In this document: piece by piece, positions 45,364 through 53,477 of the stretch
How the letters are laid out: the number at the start of each line of letters is the position of its first letter
How positions within the stretch are numbered: the first letter of the stretch is position 1
Program-made: the position numbers and the translations under genes
The notes under the pieces: generated by a model
Told to the model about the DNA's origin: nothing
Databases searched by the model: none
Seen by the model: the letters and a program-made list of their open reading frames with translations, nothing else
Source: Salinibacterium xinjiangense
GTDB lineage: Bacteria > Actinomycetota > Actinomycetes > Actinomycetales > Microbacteriaceae
NCBI RefSeq assembly: GCF_014645015.1
Contig: NZ_BMLC01000002.1
Span: 558,001 to 622,000, forward strand
Reading direction: 5' to 3'
DNA length: 64,000 nucleotides

Positions 45364-46995
45364 TTATCCGGGTGCGCGTACGTGCAGGACCGGCGCCGAC
45401 CACCGGCGACGCAGCCAGCGGTCGTGGCTCGCGACCACCACGGCACCCGGGTAGGTTCCGAGCGCGTCCTCCAGCTCGGTGGCCAGGGTCAGCGAGAGGT
45501 GGTTGGTCGGCTCATCCAGCAGCAGCAGATGTGGCGGCCGCGCGATGATGAGAGCCAGCGCTGTGCGTCGCTGCTGGCCGATAGAGAGCACGCCGACCGG
45601 GCGGTCGAGTTCCCGTTCGCTCAGCAGGCCCAGCGCCGACAGTGGGGTGGATTCCGCCCGCTCGTCACCGAGGTACCGCGTGTACAGCGCCCGGGGAGTC
45701 ACGCGAGGGTCACTCCAGCGCACATCCTGTTCGAGCAGCGCGAACCTCGTGCCCTCGCGACGGGAGAGCGACCCGGAGTCGGCCTTGATGCGACCGGCGA
45801 GCACGCCCAGCAGGGTCGATTTTCCTGCGCCGTTAGGCCCGAGCACGAGCAGTCGCTCCTGCGGGTGGATCGACAGCGAGTCGATCGCGAGCCGGGTGCC
45901 CACGCGGATGTCGTGGAGTTCTAGCAGGGGCTCTGTATCGTCGGGCGACAGCGAATCGACGGGGATGCCGGCGAACGTCAGCAGCTCAGGGGGCTGTTCT
46001 ACACGCGATTCCTCCAGGTCATGGATGCGGCCGCGCGCGTCACGCACCCGGTGCGCGATCTGCTTCTCGACCTTGCCGCCCTTGAACTTGGAGATGAACT
46101 TGTCGTTGTCCCTCGCGCCACGATTATGCGAGACGGCCATACCGCTGACCGCGACGACCTCCTCGAGCGCCGTGAGCTCGGCTTCGTCTGAGGAGAACTG
46201 CGCCTCCCAGCGTCGCCGATCCGCCGCCTTCTGGGCCAGATATGCCGTGAACGTGCCTCCGCGGGAGTTGCCCCCGAACCGTGTGGCACCCTTGCTCGAC
46301 GAATCGATGTCGATGAGGTCGGTGGCCACCTCGTCGAGGAACGCACGGTCGTGGCAGGCGAAGATGACGACACCCTTCCACTCGAGCAGGATCTGCTCCA
46401 GGAATGTGACGGAAGCATCGTCGAGGTGGTTCGTCGGTTCGTCGAGCAGCACGGCGGTCGGCTTGCCGAGCAGCAGGGCGGCGAGGGCGAACCGGGAGCG
46501 CTGCCCGCCGGAGACGTCGCCGATCGGGGTGTCGAGGGGGATGCCGGCGACCCCGAGACCGGTGAGCAACTCGTCGCGGCGCCTGTCGATGGCCCAGATA
46601 TCCGCTGCGTCCGCGAGCTCGAGCGTCTCGGTGTAGCGCGCGCCTGCCGTGGGGTCCGTGGTCATGGCGGCCGCAGCATCCTGCAGCCTCGTCTCGATAC
46701 CCCGGTAGTAGCTGATGCCGGCTTCGATGATGGCCGAGAGGGGTTTGGCCGGGTCGATCCGGACTTCCTGCTCGAGCAGGCCGGTGCGCCGGGGGCGCAC
46801 GAGGCTGCCCCGATCCGCGCGCTCGACGCCGGCGAGGATGCGCAGCAGGGTGGACTTGCCTGCGCCATTCTCGCCGAGCAGGCCGATGCGCTGGCCGGCG
46901 CTCGCGGTCAGGCTGATGTCGGAGAGCACCGTATGGTCGCCGTAGGCGTGGGAGAGTTCACGGGCGCGCAGCGCGATGACAGTCTTAGATAGCAC
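45364..46995 (-). CDS. ABC-F family ATPase (ribosome-associated, possible antibiotic resistance)
   Basis: A soluble 543-residue protein with two ABC domains and no membrane part. First: GENGAGKSTLL, SGGQRSRFALA, AVLLDEPTNHLD. The linker from about residue 240 to 330 is basic and helical (DKFISKFKGGKVEKQIAHR). Second: GPNGAGKSTLL, IGQQRRTALAL, LLLLDEPTNHLS. ABC-F proteins act on the ribosome; some displace antibiotics, others aid translation. The GTG at 46995 has an AGGA site. A promoter and a hairpin leader precede it, which favours a regulated, drug-responsive type, but this is inference. Confidence 0.9.
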   Translation of the reverse strand: MLSKTVIALRARELSHAYGDHTVLSDISLTASAGQRIGLLGENGAGKSTLLRILAGVERADRGSLVRPRRTGLLEQEVRIDPAKPLSAIIEAGISYYRGIETRLQDAAAAMTTDPTAGARYTETLELADAADIWAIDRRRDELLTGLGVAGIPLDTPIGDVSGGQRSRFALAALLLGKPTAVLLDEPTNHLDDASVTFLEQILLEWKGVVIFACHDRAFLDEVATDLIDIDSSSKGATRFGGNSRGGTFTAYLAQKAADRRRWEAQFSSDEAELTALEEVVAVSGMAVSHNRGARDNDKFISKFKGGKVEKQIAHRVRDARGRIHDLEESRVEQPPELLTFAGIPVDSLSPDDTEPLLELHDIRVGTRLAIDSLSIHPQERLLVLGPNGAGKSTLLGVLAGRIKADSGSLSRREGTRFALLEQDVRWSDPRVTPRALYTRYLGDERAESTPLSALGLLSERELDRPVGVLSIGQQRRTALALIIARPPHLLLLDEPTNHLSLTLATELEDALGTYPGAVVVASHDRWLRRRWSAPVLHVRAPG

Positions 46996-47012
46996 GGGAG
47001 TCCTGTTCGTGT

Positions 47013-47069
47013 GAACGAATCCCGCCGGGCACAGCCACGGACGCGGGAATGGCAGGGGTCAGTTCGTTC
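47013..47069 (-). promoter_or_regulatory. Structured leader of the ABC-F gene
   Basis: In the mRNA GAACGAA (47069-47063) can pair with TTCGTTC (47019-47013), and TCCCGC (47048-47043) with GCGGGA (47025-47020), giving a two-part hairpin between the promoter and the GTG start. An open frame runs through the leader and ends at a TAA overlapping the ABC-F start, but it has no clear start codon. Candidate attenuator. Confidence 0.5.
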
Positions 47070-47073
47070 TCCC

Positions 47074-47102
47074 AGTTTACGCGGCTCTCCGCGGTCTGTC
47101 GA
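47074..47102 (-). promoter_or_regulatory. Promoter of the ABC-F/mmuM operon
   Basis: On the minus strand TCGACA (47102-47097) and TAAACT (47079-47074) are separated by 17 bp, close to the consensus. The start of transcription would be near 47067, leaving a leader of about 70 bases. Confidence 0.6.
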
Positions 47103-47117
47103 CTCGGGCGGCCCGGG

Positions 47118-47663
47118 TCAGCCGGGGAGGTAGCTCGACACCCAGTCGCCGCCGTCGAGGTTGAACTCCTCGCGGCGGGATGCCGCATCCTGGTTGCTGC
47201 CCCAGAAGGTGAGGCGCGTGGGTCGCACGAGAAAGCCGGTCCACGTGCTCGGCGCCCCTGCCGGAGGCTGGAACGCTGCCCATTGTGACCGTCGCTCGTC
47301 GAGGTCGAGCTGCGCGAATTCACTCGAGTTCTGCCAGGCGAGCTGCTGGAGGTAGGGCGATCTCGTCTCGAAGGCGGCAGCGAGTTCGGGCACCGAAGCG
47401 ACCTCGGCCCGCCCCTGCACGACGAGTTGGCGGGTGAATCCGGGCCAGAGGAACGTAAGCGCCACGGCAGGATTTCCCGTGATGTCAGCCACCTTCCGTG
47501 AGCGCGAATCGGTATGGAAGTAAAGCCCTTCGCTGTCGAACTCGGTCAGCAGCACGGTACGGGCATCGGGAACACCGTTGCCGGACACCGTGGAGAGGAT
47601 CATCTGCGGCCGCTCCTGGTCGTGATTGGCGGGCAGCCACTCGTCGAGAAGCGGGAAGCTCAT
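47118..47663 (-). CDS. PNPOx-like FMN-binding flavoprotein
   Basis: A 181-residue protein of the pyridoxamine-phosphate-oxidase-like split-barrel fold: PDARTVLLTEFDSEGLYFHT, SRSRKVADITGNPAVALTF, RQLVVQGRAEV, and the end LTFWGSNQDAASRREEFNLDG. It is only distantly like PdxH at 4602 and lacks the WWG-IEFWQGR end. Its ATG overlaps the stop of the creatininase-like gene (ATGA), so it belongs to the catabolic operon upstream. It may use FMN or F420; the substrate is unknown. Confidence 0.85.
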   Translation of the reverse strand: MSFPLLDEWLPANHDQERPQMILSTVSGNGVPDARTVLLTEFDSEGLYFHTDSRSRKVADITGNPAVALTFLWPGFTRQLVVQGRAEVASVPELAAAFETRSPYLQQLAWQNSSEFAQLDLDERRSQWAAFQPPAGAPSTWTGFLVRPTRLTFWGSNQDAASRREEFNLDGGDWVSSYLPG

Positions 47664-48430
47664 TTATTGAACCGCGCGATCTCGCCCAGCTCGGCAACAC
47701 CTTTCGCGATCGATCGTTCGACCAACTCCGCCCCCCACTGCACCGTTGACGCCGTGGGGTCGCCGATCACGCCGGACGGCCCGAAGTCGTCCGAGGTCCA
47801 GCCGAACGCGACAGCACCACCGTTGAACTTGATGTGCTCGAAGTCTGCAATCTGGTCGGGCACCGAGCGTTCGGCCAGCGACAGGTCGACGAGCTCCGGC
47901 CTGAGCGCCATCACGATCGAGGTCTCGGCATGCCCACCGTGGATACCGAATCCGCGTTCATCGGGCCCGTCTGTGCCGTCGCCCGCAGGCACACCCGCGT
48001 TCATGAGAAACGTGCGCAGGCCGTACGCGATCCGCAGTTCCCTCAGCGCCACCATCAATAGCGCGGTGTTGCCTCCGTGCCCGTTGTAGAACACGAGGGT
48101 CTTCGCGGGCGTCGACGCGACCGACCGGCCGATGTCCATGAGCGTGCGCATCAGCGTGTCCCAGCCGATCCACATCGTGCCGACCGCCCAGTGGTGTTCG
48201 TTCGACTTCGTATACGCGAGGGGAGCGAGTCGCCAGATATCGAGACCGGTGGCGGCAGCGGCATCCACCACCTGTGACGACAGCAGGTCGGCGATGATCA
48301 GGTCGGTCGCGAGCGGCAGGTGAGGCCCGTGATGCTCGATGGCGCCGGTCGGCAGCACGATGATCGAGTCGGCGGTGAGGGCGGATGCCGCGGCCGGCCC
48401 CGAGAGTTCGGCGAGCTCGCGCGTGCTCAC
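47660..48430 (-). CDS. Creatininase-family amidohydrolase
   Basis: A 256-residue binuclear metal hydrolase. Metal residues are in PTGAIEHHGPHLPLATDLI, the loop YNGHGGNTALL, and GIHGGHAETSIVMAL with its glutamate. The family opens cyclic amides such as creatinine but also includes formamide hydrolases of flavin and pterin pathways. The start is GTG 48430, overlapping the FAD oxidase stop (GTGA). Neighbours suggest breakdown of a nitrogen heterocycle. Confidence 0.9.
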   Translation of the reverse strand: MSTRELAELSGPAAASALTADSIIVLPTGAIEHHGPHLPLATDLIIADLLSSQVVDAAAATGLDIWRLAPLAYTKSNEHHWAVGTMWIGWDTLMRTLMDIGRSVASTPAKTLVFYNGHGGNTALLMVALRELRIAYGLRTFLMNAGVPAGDGTDGPDERGFGIHGGHAETSIVMALRPELVDLSLAERSVPDQIADFEHIKFNGGAVAFGWTSDDFGPSGVIGDPTASTVQWGAELVERSIAKGVAELGEIARFNK

Positions 48431-49743
48431 ACCTGGCTCCCCGTCGCGACGGTGGGCCTGGCGAGCAGCTTGCCTGGGTTGAGGAGCTTGCGAGGGTCTG
48501 TGACGGCGGCGTGTGCGGCCGTACGCTCGGGTTCGAAGTCGACGTTCCACTGGTGAGGATTGTGATACCCGACACCGAGCGCGGTGAGCTTCTCGAATCC
48601 GGCAACGACCTGGTCTGCCGATTCGTAGACGCCAGCCAGCATGCCGATCGGGCGGCTTTTCTGGGCCTCGATGTGCAACATGCCCCCACGGTAGACCGCG
48701 TGCACCTCATCGATGCGGTCGATGAGCGCGTCGCCGGCGACCTCCACATGGAAATACGTGTTCGGGTAGGCCTTCTGCAGCCACTCGATGGGGTGGTTGT
48801 AGCTCATCATGCTGATCTTCATCGAAGTCTGTGCGCCCTCGCGGACGGCGTCCACGCGACCCCCGGCCGCCTCGACGAGGGCCTGTGCCGCATCGAGGGA
48901 TGCGACATCCAGGATCGCCCGCAGCGACGCCCGGTCTGCAGGAATGCCCGGGTCGGCCGGCAGCGCATTCGCGAGGGTCGCAAGATCGGCCGAGACCAGG
49001 CGTGGGGTCGGTTCGAGGGCGGCGAACGGGCGGATCACCGAGAGGGCCTGTTCGAAGGTGTCGAAGCTCGCGAAGAATCCGTGCCACTCCTGCAGCGGCT
49101 CGAGCGCAACCGTCGCTCGCGCGATGATTCCGGCGGTGCCGTAGTTGTGGATGTACGGCTCAGCGGCCTCGCCGTCGACGTGCAGCAGCTCGGCATCCGG
49201 CATGGCGTGCACGACGTCGAGCGCCAGCACGAACCCCTGGTGGAGCATCCCGTGTTTGATCGACCCGGTGCCGCCAGAGCCGCCGGAGATGAAGCCGCCG
49301 AGAGAGGACTGCGCGGTAGACGGGTACATCAGGATCTGCTGCCCGGTCTTGTTCGCGGCGAGTTCGACCGACACCATGGTGGCGCCTGCCTCAGCCGTGA
49401 TGAAGCCATCGCCGACCTCGGTGATGGCCCTGGCCCGGCTCATGTCGAGCACGAGCCCTCCCGACATCGGGATGGCCTGCCCGTAATTTCCGGTGCCCTT
49501 GCCGCGAGGGGTGACAGGCACGCCGTGGCGCACGGATGCGGCGATCGTCGCGGCGATCTCCTCGGCGTTCGTGGGATAGGCCACGAGGTCGGCGAGCCCG
49601 AGGGGAAGCAGTTCGCTGATCACCGGCGACATGCGAGAGCCGTCGACGGAGGCGCGCTCGCGGGCGGCGAGTTCGACGCTCACTCCCTTGGCTCCGAGCA
49701 GGTCGAGCAGTTCGGCGTGCAGCGCTTCAACGGGAGAAGTCAT
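48427..49743 (-). CDS. FAD-binding oxidase/dehydrogenase (GlcD-type)
   Basis: A 438-residue flavoprotein. The PCMH-type FAD domain shows PVTPRGKGTGNYGQAIP, GLVLDMSR, YPSTAQSSLGGFISGG; the C-terminal cap ends in the usual DPRKLLNPGKLL. Such enzymes oxidise 2-hydroxy acids or sugar-like alcohols. The ATG at 49743 has an AAGGAT site six bases upstream. It overlaps the creatininase-like gene and follows the SDR gene by 42 bp. Confidence 0.9.
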   Translation of the reverse strand: MTSPVEALHAELLDLLGAKGVSVELAARERASVDGSRMSPVISELLPLGLADLVAYPTNAEEIAATIAASVRHGVPVTPRGKGTGNYGQAIPMSGGLVLDMSRARAITEVGDGFITAEAGATMVSVELAANKTGQQILMYPSTAQSSLGGFISGGSGGTGSIKHGMLHQGFVLALDVVHAMPDAELLHVDGEAAEPYIHNYGTAGIIARATVALEPLQEWHGFFASFDTFEQALSVIRPFAALEPTPRLVSADLATLANALPADPGIPADRASLRAILDVASLDAAQALVEAAGGRVDAVREGAQTSMKISMMSYNHPIEWLQKAYPNTYFHVEVAGDALIDRIDEVHAVYRGGMLHIEAQKSRPIGMLAGVYESADQVVAGFEKLTALGVGYHNPHQWNVDFEPERTAAHAAVTDPRKLLNPGKLLARPTVATGSQV

Positions 49744-49785
49744 GGTGGGATCCTTCGGTGCCGGGTTGCGATTCAGTGCGGGTCG

Positions 49786-50532
49786 CTAGTGCATGAGCAT
49801 CCCACCGGTGACGTTGACCGCCTGGCCGGTGAGATAGTCGGCGTCGGATGACGCGAGAAAGAGGGCGACGGCGGCGACGTCCTCGGTGGACCCGAGGCGG
49901 CCGAGCGGTGAAAGGGCCGACCAGGTGTCGATGTCAGCCTGTGTGCGCGTGGCCGCGCCCATCTCGGTGAGGATGTAGCCGGGGCACAGGCTGTTCACGG
50001 TGATGCCGTGGCATCCCCATTCCAGTGCCGCAACCCTGGTGAGGGCGACGACCGCGGCCTTCGACGGCGGATATGCTCCCTCGCCGGCGCCGCCCTTCTT
50101 GGCGGCCATGCTGGCGAGATTGACGATCTTTCCGCCGTGGCCAGCGGCGATCATCGAGCGAACACACACCTGCATGGTGGTGAGCATCGCCCTGGTGTTG
50201 ATGGAAAAGGTCTCGTTCCAGTCCTGCACGGTGAGTTCGAGCAGCGGAGTGAACCGGAGGATGCCGGCGCTGTTGACGAGCACGTCGACTCCGCCCATCG
50301 CCTCCACCGCCGACTGCGTGACGGTCGCGGTTGCGACGGGATCGAGCAGGTCGACGGGGTGAAAGGTTCCGCCGATCGAGGAGGCTCGAGCCGTTCCCTC
50401 GTCGACGAGCAGGTCCAGGATGGCGACTGCCGCCCCTTCGCTCGCGAATCGGGAGGCAATTTCGCCGCCGATGCCGCGAGCCCCGCCCGTGACGATGACG
50501 CGTTTGCCGAGGAGGCGTTCGGTCTGTGTCAC
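49786..50532 (-). CDS. Short-chain dehydrogenase/reductase
   Basis: A 248-residue classical SDR. Cofactor motif TGGARGIGGEIA, NSAGIL, catalytic serine in VNLASMAAKKGG, and YPPSKAAV with the Tyr-x3-Lys pair. The end GQAVNVTGGMLMH is typical. It probably oxidises or reduces a hydroxyl group of the compound handled by this operon. GTG start at 50532 with an AGGGAG site nine bases before it. Confidence 0.9.
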   Translation of the reverse strand: MTQTERLLGKRVIVTGGARGIGGEIASRFASEGAAVAILDLLVDEGTARASSIGGTFHPVDLLDPVATATVTQSAVEAMGGVDVLVNSAGILRFTPLLELTVQDWNETFSINTRAMLTTMQVCVRSMIAAGHGGKIVNLASMAAKKGGAGEGAYPPSKAAVVALTRVAALEWGCHGITVNSLCPGYILTEMGAATRTQADIDTWSALSPLGRLGSTEDVAAVALFLASSDADYLTGQAVNVTGGMLMH

Positions 50533-50591
50533 TGGCGGGGCTCCCTGCTGCTATTGCGTGATGCTGCTGAGTGCTGTGAAAGCTGGCAGCG

Positions 50592-51761
50592 TTACTTCAG
50601 GCCGAGGGACATGTCCACGAATTCATTCGTGTACAGGTCGGTCGGGGCGAGGCCGTCAGCGATCGTGATGTCCTGCTTGTTGAAGATGGGCGACACGATG
50701 TCGAACAGTTCGGCGACACGGGCGTCGTCGAAGTTGCCGAGCGTTGCGTCCGGGCCATTCGAGACGATCTCGTCTGCGAGCTGGGTCTTGACGGAGTAGT
50801 CGGCGACGCCCTGGCTGTAGACCCATCCGGTGTCGTACTGGTCGACAAGGTCGAGGATCAGTGCGTTAGTGGCGTCGAGCGTGGTGCCGTCGTAGTAGTC
50901 GATCTCAGCCTGCTGCATGACCGGCACGAGGGCGGTGAGGCAGTCGGCATACGCGGTGACATCGTCGGGACGTACCGAGACCATCGCCGCATACTTGGGG
51001 AAGCCCGCGTCGTTGACCAGCTGGTACTTGACGTCCTTGCCCCACTCCGCGACCTCGTTCTTGTAGATGTACGGCTCGGCGGAGGCGAAGCCCTGCTGCG
51101 CCGTCTTGCCGCCCTCGGACACGAACACGGCGGGTGAGCCGTCGTAGGTCGCGTCGATCTGGTCGGCCGAGAGGACGCCCGTACCGATGAAGTAGTCGAT
51201 GTAGACACCACCAGGGAAGACGCGGATGGGCGCATCCGTCTTGCCGAGGTCGGCAATCGACTCCACGTCTGGGTAGGTCGCCGGGTCCCACATGATCATC
51301 TGCGGGTCTTTCTCGAGGGGCTGGAAGACACCCACGGTCGGCAGGTCGACCGAGTGCGCGATCGCTTCGTCGGTTCCGACGTATGCCATGAAGATCGAGT
51401 CGTCGCTGTAGAGCTGCGCGTTCGGCTGCGAGAAACCGACGGCGGGGCCACCCGCGAGAATGGTCACGTTGACGCCAGTGGGCTCGCCGCCGACCACGAG
51501 TGGGCCCGTGACGGTCTTGTTGGTGGTGTCCACGGTGTAGTCGGAGCCCAACAGGCCGTACAGATGACCGTGCTCGGCCTCGGGGTTCCAGTCCGTCTGG
51601 ATCTTGATGTCGGCGGGGCAGCCCGCGGCGGCCAGGTCGATCGCCCCAGCGGCGGAGGGGCTGGCGGGTTCCTCGGCGGCGGGGGAACTGCAAGCGGTGA
51701 GCGCCAGCGAGCCGGCGACGAGGCCGGTCACGATGATCGCACGCGTACGGGTGATGCGCAT
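50592..51761 (-). CDS. THI5/NMT1-like ABC transporter substrate-binding lipoprotein
   Basis: A 389-residue lipoprotein with signal peptide and lipobox LTAC (residues 21-24). The mature domain begins with DIKIQTDWNPEAEHG, the hallmark of the NMT1/THI5 group that binds pyrimidines, sulfonates and other small heterocycles. Tyrosine-rich loops follow (YIDYFIGTG, YYDGTTLDA). AAAGGA lies six bases before the ATG. With the permease and ATPase genes just upstream it forms an importer whose ligand is probably the operon's substrate. Confidence 0.88.
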   Translation of the reverse strand: MRITRTRAIIVTGLVAGSLALTACSSPAAEEPASPSAAGAIDLAAAGCPADIKIQTDWNPEAEHGHLYGLLGSDYTVDTTNKTVTGPLVVGGEPTGVNVTILAGGPAVGFSQPNAQLYSDDSIFMAYVGTDEAIAHSVDLPTVGVFQPLEKDPQMIMWDPATYPDVESIADLGKTDAPIRVFPGGVYIDYFIGTGVLSADQIDATYDGSPAVFVSEGGKTAQQGFASAEPYIYKNEVAEWGKDVKYQLVNDAGFPKYAAMVSVRPDDVTAYADCLTALVPVMQQAEIDYYDGTTLDATNALILDLVDQYDTGWVYSQGVADYSVKTQLADEIVSNGPDATLGNFDDARVAELFDIVSPIFNKQDITIADGLAPTDLYTNEFVDMSLGLK

Positions 51762-51860
51762 GGAATATCCTTTTGTGGTTGTGATTGGTGCTGTGGATGT
51801 GATTGGTGGTGCAGGGATCCGACGCGTCGTTGGGTCAGGCTGTGTAGCCGATCGAGTCGA
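51762..51860. other. Gap with TG-rich direct repeats
   Basis: About 100 bp between the permease and binding-protein genes. It contains a GTGATTGGTG repeat (51781 and 51799) and no gene. It may loosen translation coupling so that the binding protein is made in excess. Confidence 0.4.
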
Positions 51861-52685
51861 TCAGCCGAAGTCGTACCATTTGCCGACGGCGCGTCGACCG
51901 AGCCATCCGAAGAAGAGAAAGATCACGACGCCGAAGAGTGCGGCGACGAGAACCGATGCGTATAGCTCGGCCGAGTTGAGGCGCGCGCTGTACTTGGCGA
52001 TGAGGGCTCCGATGCCGGGCGTGCCACGCTGGAAGAAGAAGTCTCCGACGATCGCGCCGACGACACTGAGGCCCGCCGAAATGCGCAGTCCCGCAAAGAT
52101 CGCCGGAGTGGCCGCGCGCAACTCAAGCTTGGTCAGGATGGTCCAGCGAGACGACCCCTGCAGCTTGAACAGTTCACGATGGGCTTGATCGACCCCCTGC
52201 AGGCCGAAGAGCGTGTTTCCCACCATCGGGAAAAGCGAGATCATCACGGCCACGACGACGCGCGACGGGAAGTCGTAGCCGAGGGAGAAACCGATCAGCG
52301 GCGTGATCGCGATGATCGGGATGGCCTGCAGCACGACCGCATAAGGGAAGAGCGTACGTTCCACCCAGCGCGCCTGACTCATCGCGATCGCCCACACGAT
52401 GCCGATCACCGATGCGAGCGCAAGGCCCGTGAGAGCGACGAGCGCCGTGTTACCGAGCGCCTCGAAGATATCAGGCGCGGTCCTGGGCTCGATGAGCTTG
52501 CCGAGCACGACGTGCGGTTGCGGAAGCAGGAACGCGCGCTGGCCGAGCAGCGCGTTGCCCAGATAGGCCGCTCCGATGAGAGCGGCCAGCAGGGCGAGAG
52601 GTGGGGCCCAGAGTCGTACCTTCAGGGGGCCAAAGTTGCTGCCACGGCCGCGCAGTCGCGGGGTGGTCGCGGTGTCGGTGCTCAC
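51861..52685 (-). CDS. ABC transporter permease (SsuC/ThiX type)
   Basis: A 274-residue membrane protein with about six helices. The ABC coupling loop is EALGNTALVAL-HRELFKLQGSSRWTILTKLELRAATPAIFAGLR in two parts, and the C-terminal GIGALIAKYSARLNSAELYASV is typical. The GTG start overlaps the ATPase stop (GTGA). Channel of the THI5-like importer. Confidence 0.92.
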   Translation of the reverse strand: MSTDTATTPRLRGRGSNFGPLKVRLWAPPLALLAALIGAAYLGNALLGQRAFLLPQPHVVLGKLIEPRTAPDIFEALGNTALVALTGLALASVIGIVWAIAMSQARWVERTLFPYAVVLQAIPIIAITPLIGFSLGYDFPSRVVVAVMISLFPMVGNTLFGLQGVDQAHRELFKLQGSSRWTILTKLELRAATPAIFAGLRISAGLSVVGAIVGDFFFQRGTPGIGALIAKYSARLNSAELYASVLVAALFGVVIFLFFGWLGRRAVGKWYDFG

Positions 52686-53464
52686 GAGTGCGCCTCCCTC
52701 AGTGCGTGCGAAACTTCGCCGACGAGCGCGGCGAATTCTGGAGTGAATCGAATCTCCGGATCCCGGGGCATATCGAACGGCACATCGAACGTGCCGACGA
52801 TCTTGCCGGGGCGACCCGACATGACGATGACCTTCGTCGACAGGTACACCGCCTCCGAGACAGAGTGGGTGATGAACAGCCCAGCGAATTGCTTCTCGGA
52901 GAACAACCGAAGCAGCTCGTCGTTCAGTCGTTCGCGGGTGATCTCGTCGAGGGCACCGAACGGCTCGTCGAACAGGAAGATCTCGGGGTCGAGTGTCAAC
53001 GAGCGAGCGAGCGAGGTGCGCATGCGCATCCCGCCGGAGAGTGCCCTGGGAAGGAACTTCTCGAAACCCGAGAGCCCCACGAGGTCGATGGCTTCTTTCG
53101 CCTTGGCTGCGCGAGCAGCCTTCGGGATGCCGTGCAGCTCCGCGAGGAGTTCGACGTTAGCCTGCACGGGTCGCCACGGCAGCAGCGTCGCATCCTGGAA
53201 CACATAGCCGATGCGGTCGGTGTTGAGGTCGACCGAGCCGTGGGACGCCGTTTCGAGACCGGAGGCGATGCGCAGCAGCGTCGACTTTCCGCAGCCGGAT
53301 GGCCCGACGACGGTCACGAACTCTCCCCGTTTGACGGTCAGGTCGACGCCCGAAAGCGCCACGGTGCCATCCGGGAAGGTCATGGCCACGTCACGGAAGT
53401 CGAGCAGTATCGCTGGATCTGTAGCCAGGGTCGTGTCACTGCCGGTGGTGGTTGTTGAAGACAT
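52682..53464 (-). CDS. ABC transporter ATPase (SsuB/ThiZ type)
   Basis: A 260-residue ATPase. Walker A GPSGCGKSTLL, Q-loop FQDATLLPWRPV, signature LSGGMRMRTSLARSL, Walker B IFLFDEPFGALDE, H-loop FITHSVSEA. The ATG at 53464 is preferred since GAGGTGA stands eight bases before it; a GTG at 53476 lacks this. It lies 13 bp after the amidohydrolase gene. Confidence 0.93.
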   Translation of the reverse strand: MSSTTTTGSDTTLATDPAILLDFRDVAMTFPDGTVALSGVDLTVKRGEFVTVVGPSGCGKSTLLRIASGLETASHGSVDLNTDRIGYVFQDATLLPWRPVQANVELLAELHGIPKAARAAKAKEAIDLVGLSGFEKFLPRALSGGMRMRTSLARSLTLDPEIFLFDEPFGALDEITRERLNDELLRLFSEKQFAGLFITHSVSEAVYLSTKVIVMSGRPGKIVGTFDVPFDMPRDPEIRFTPEFAALVGEVSHALREAHS

Positions 53465-53477
53465 GTGCGCTGTCACC

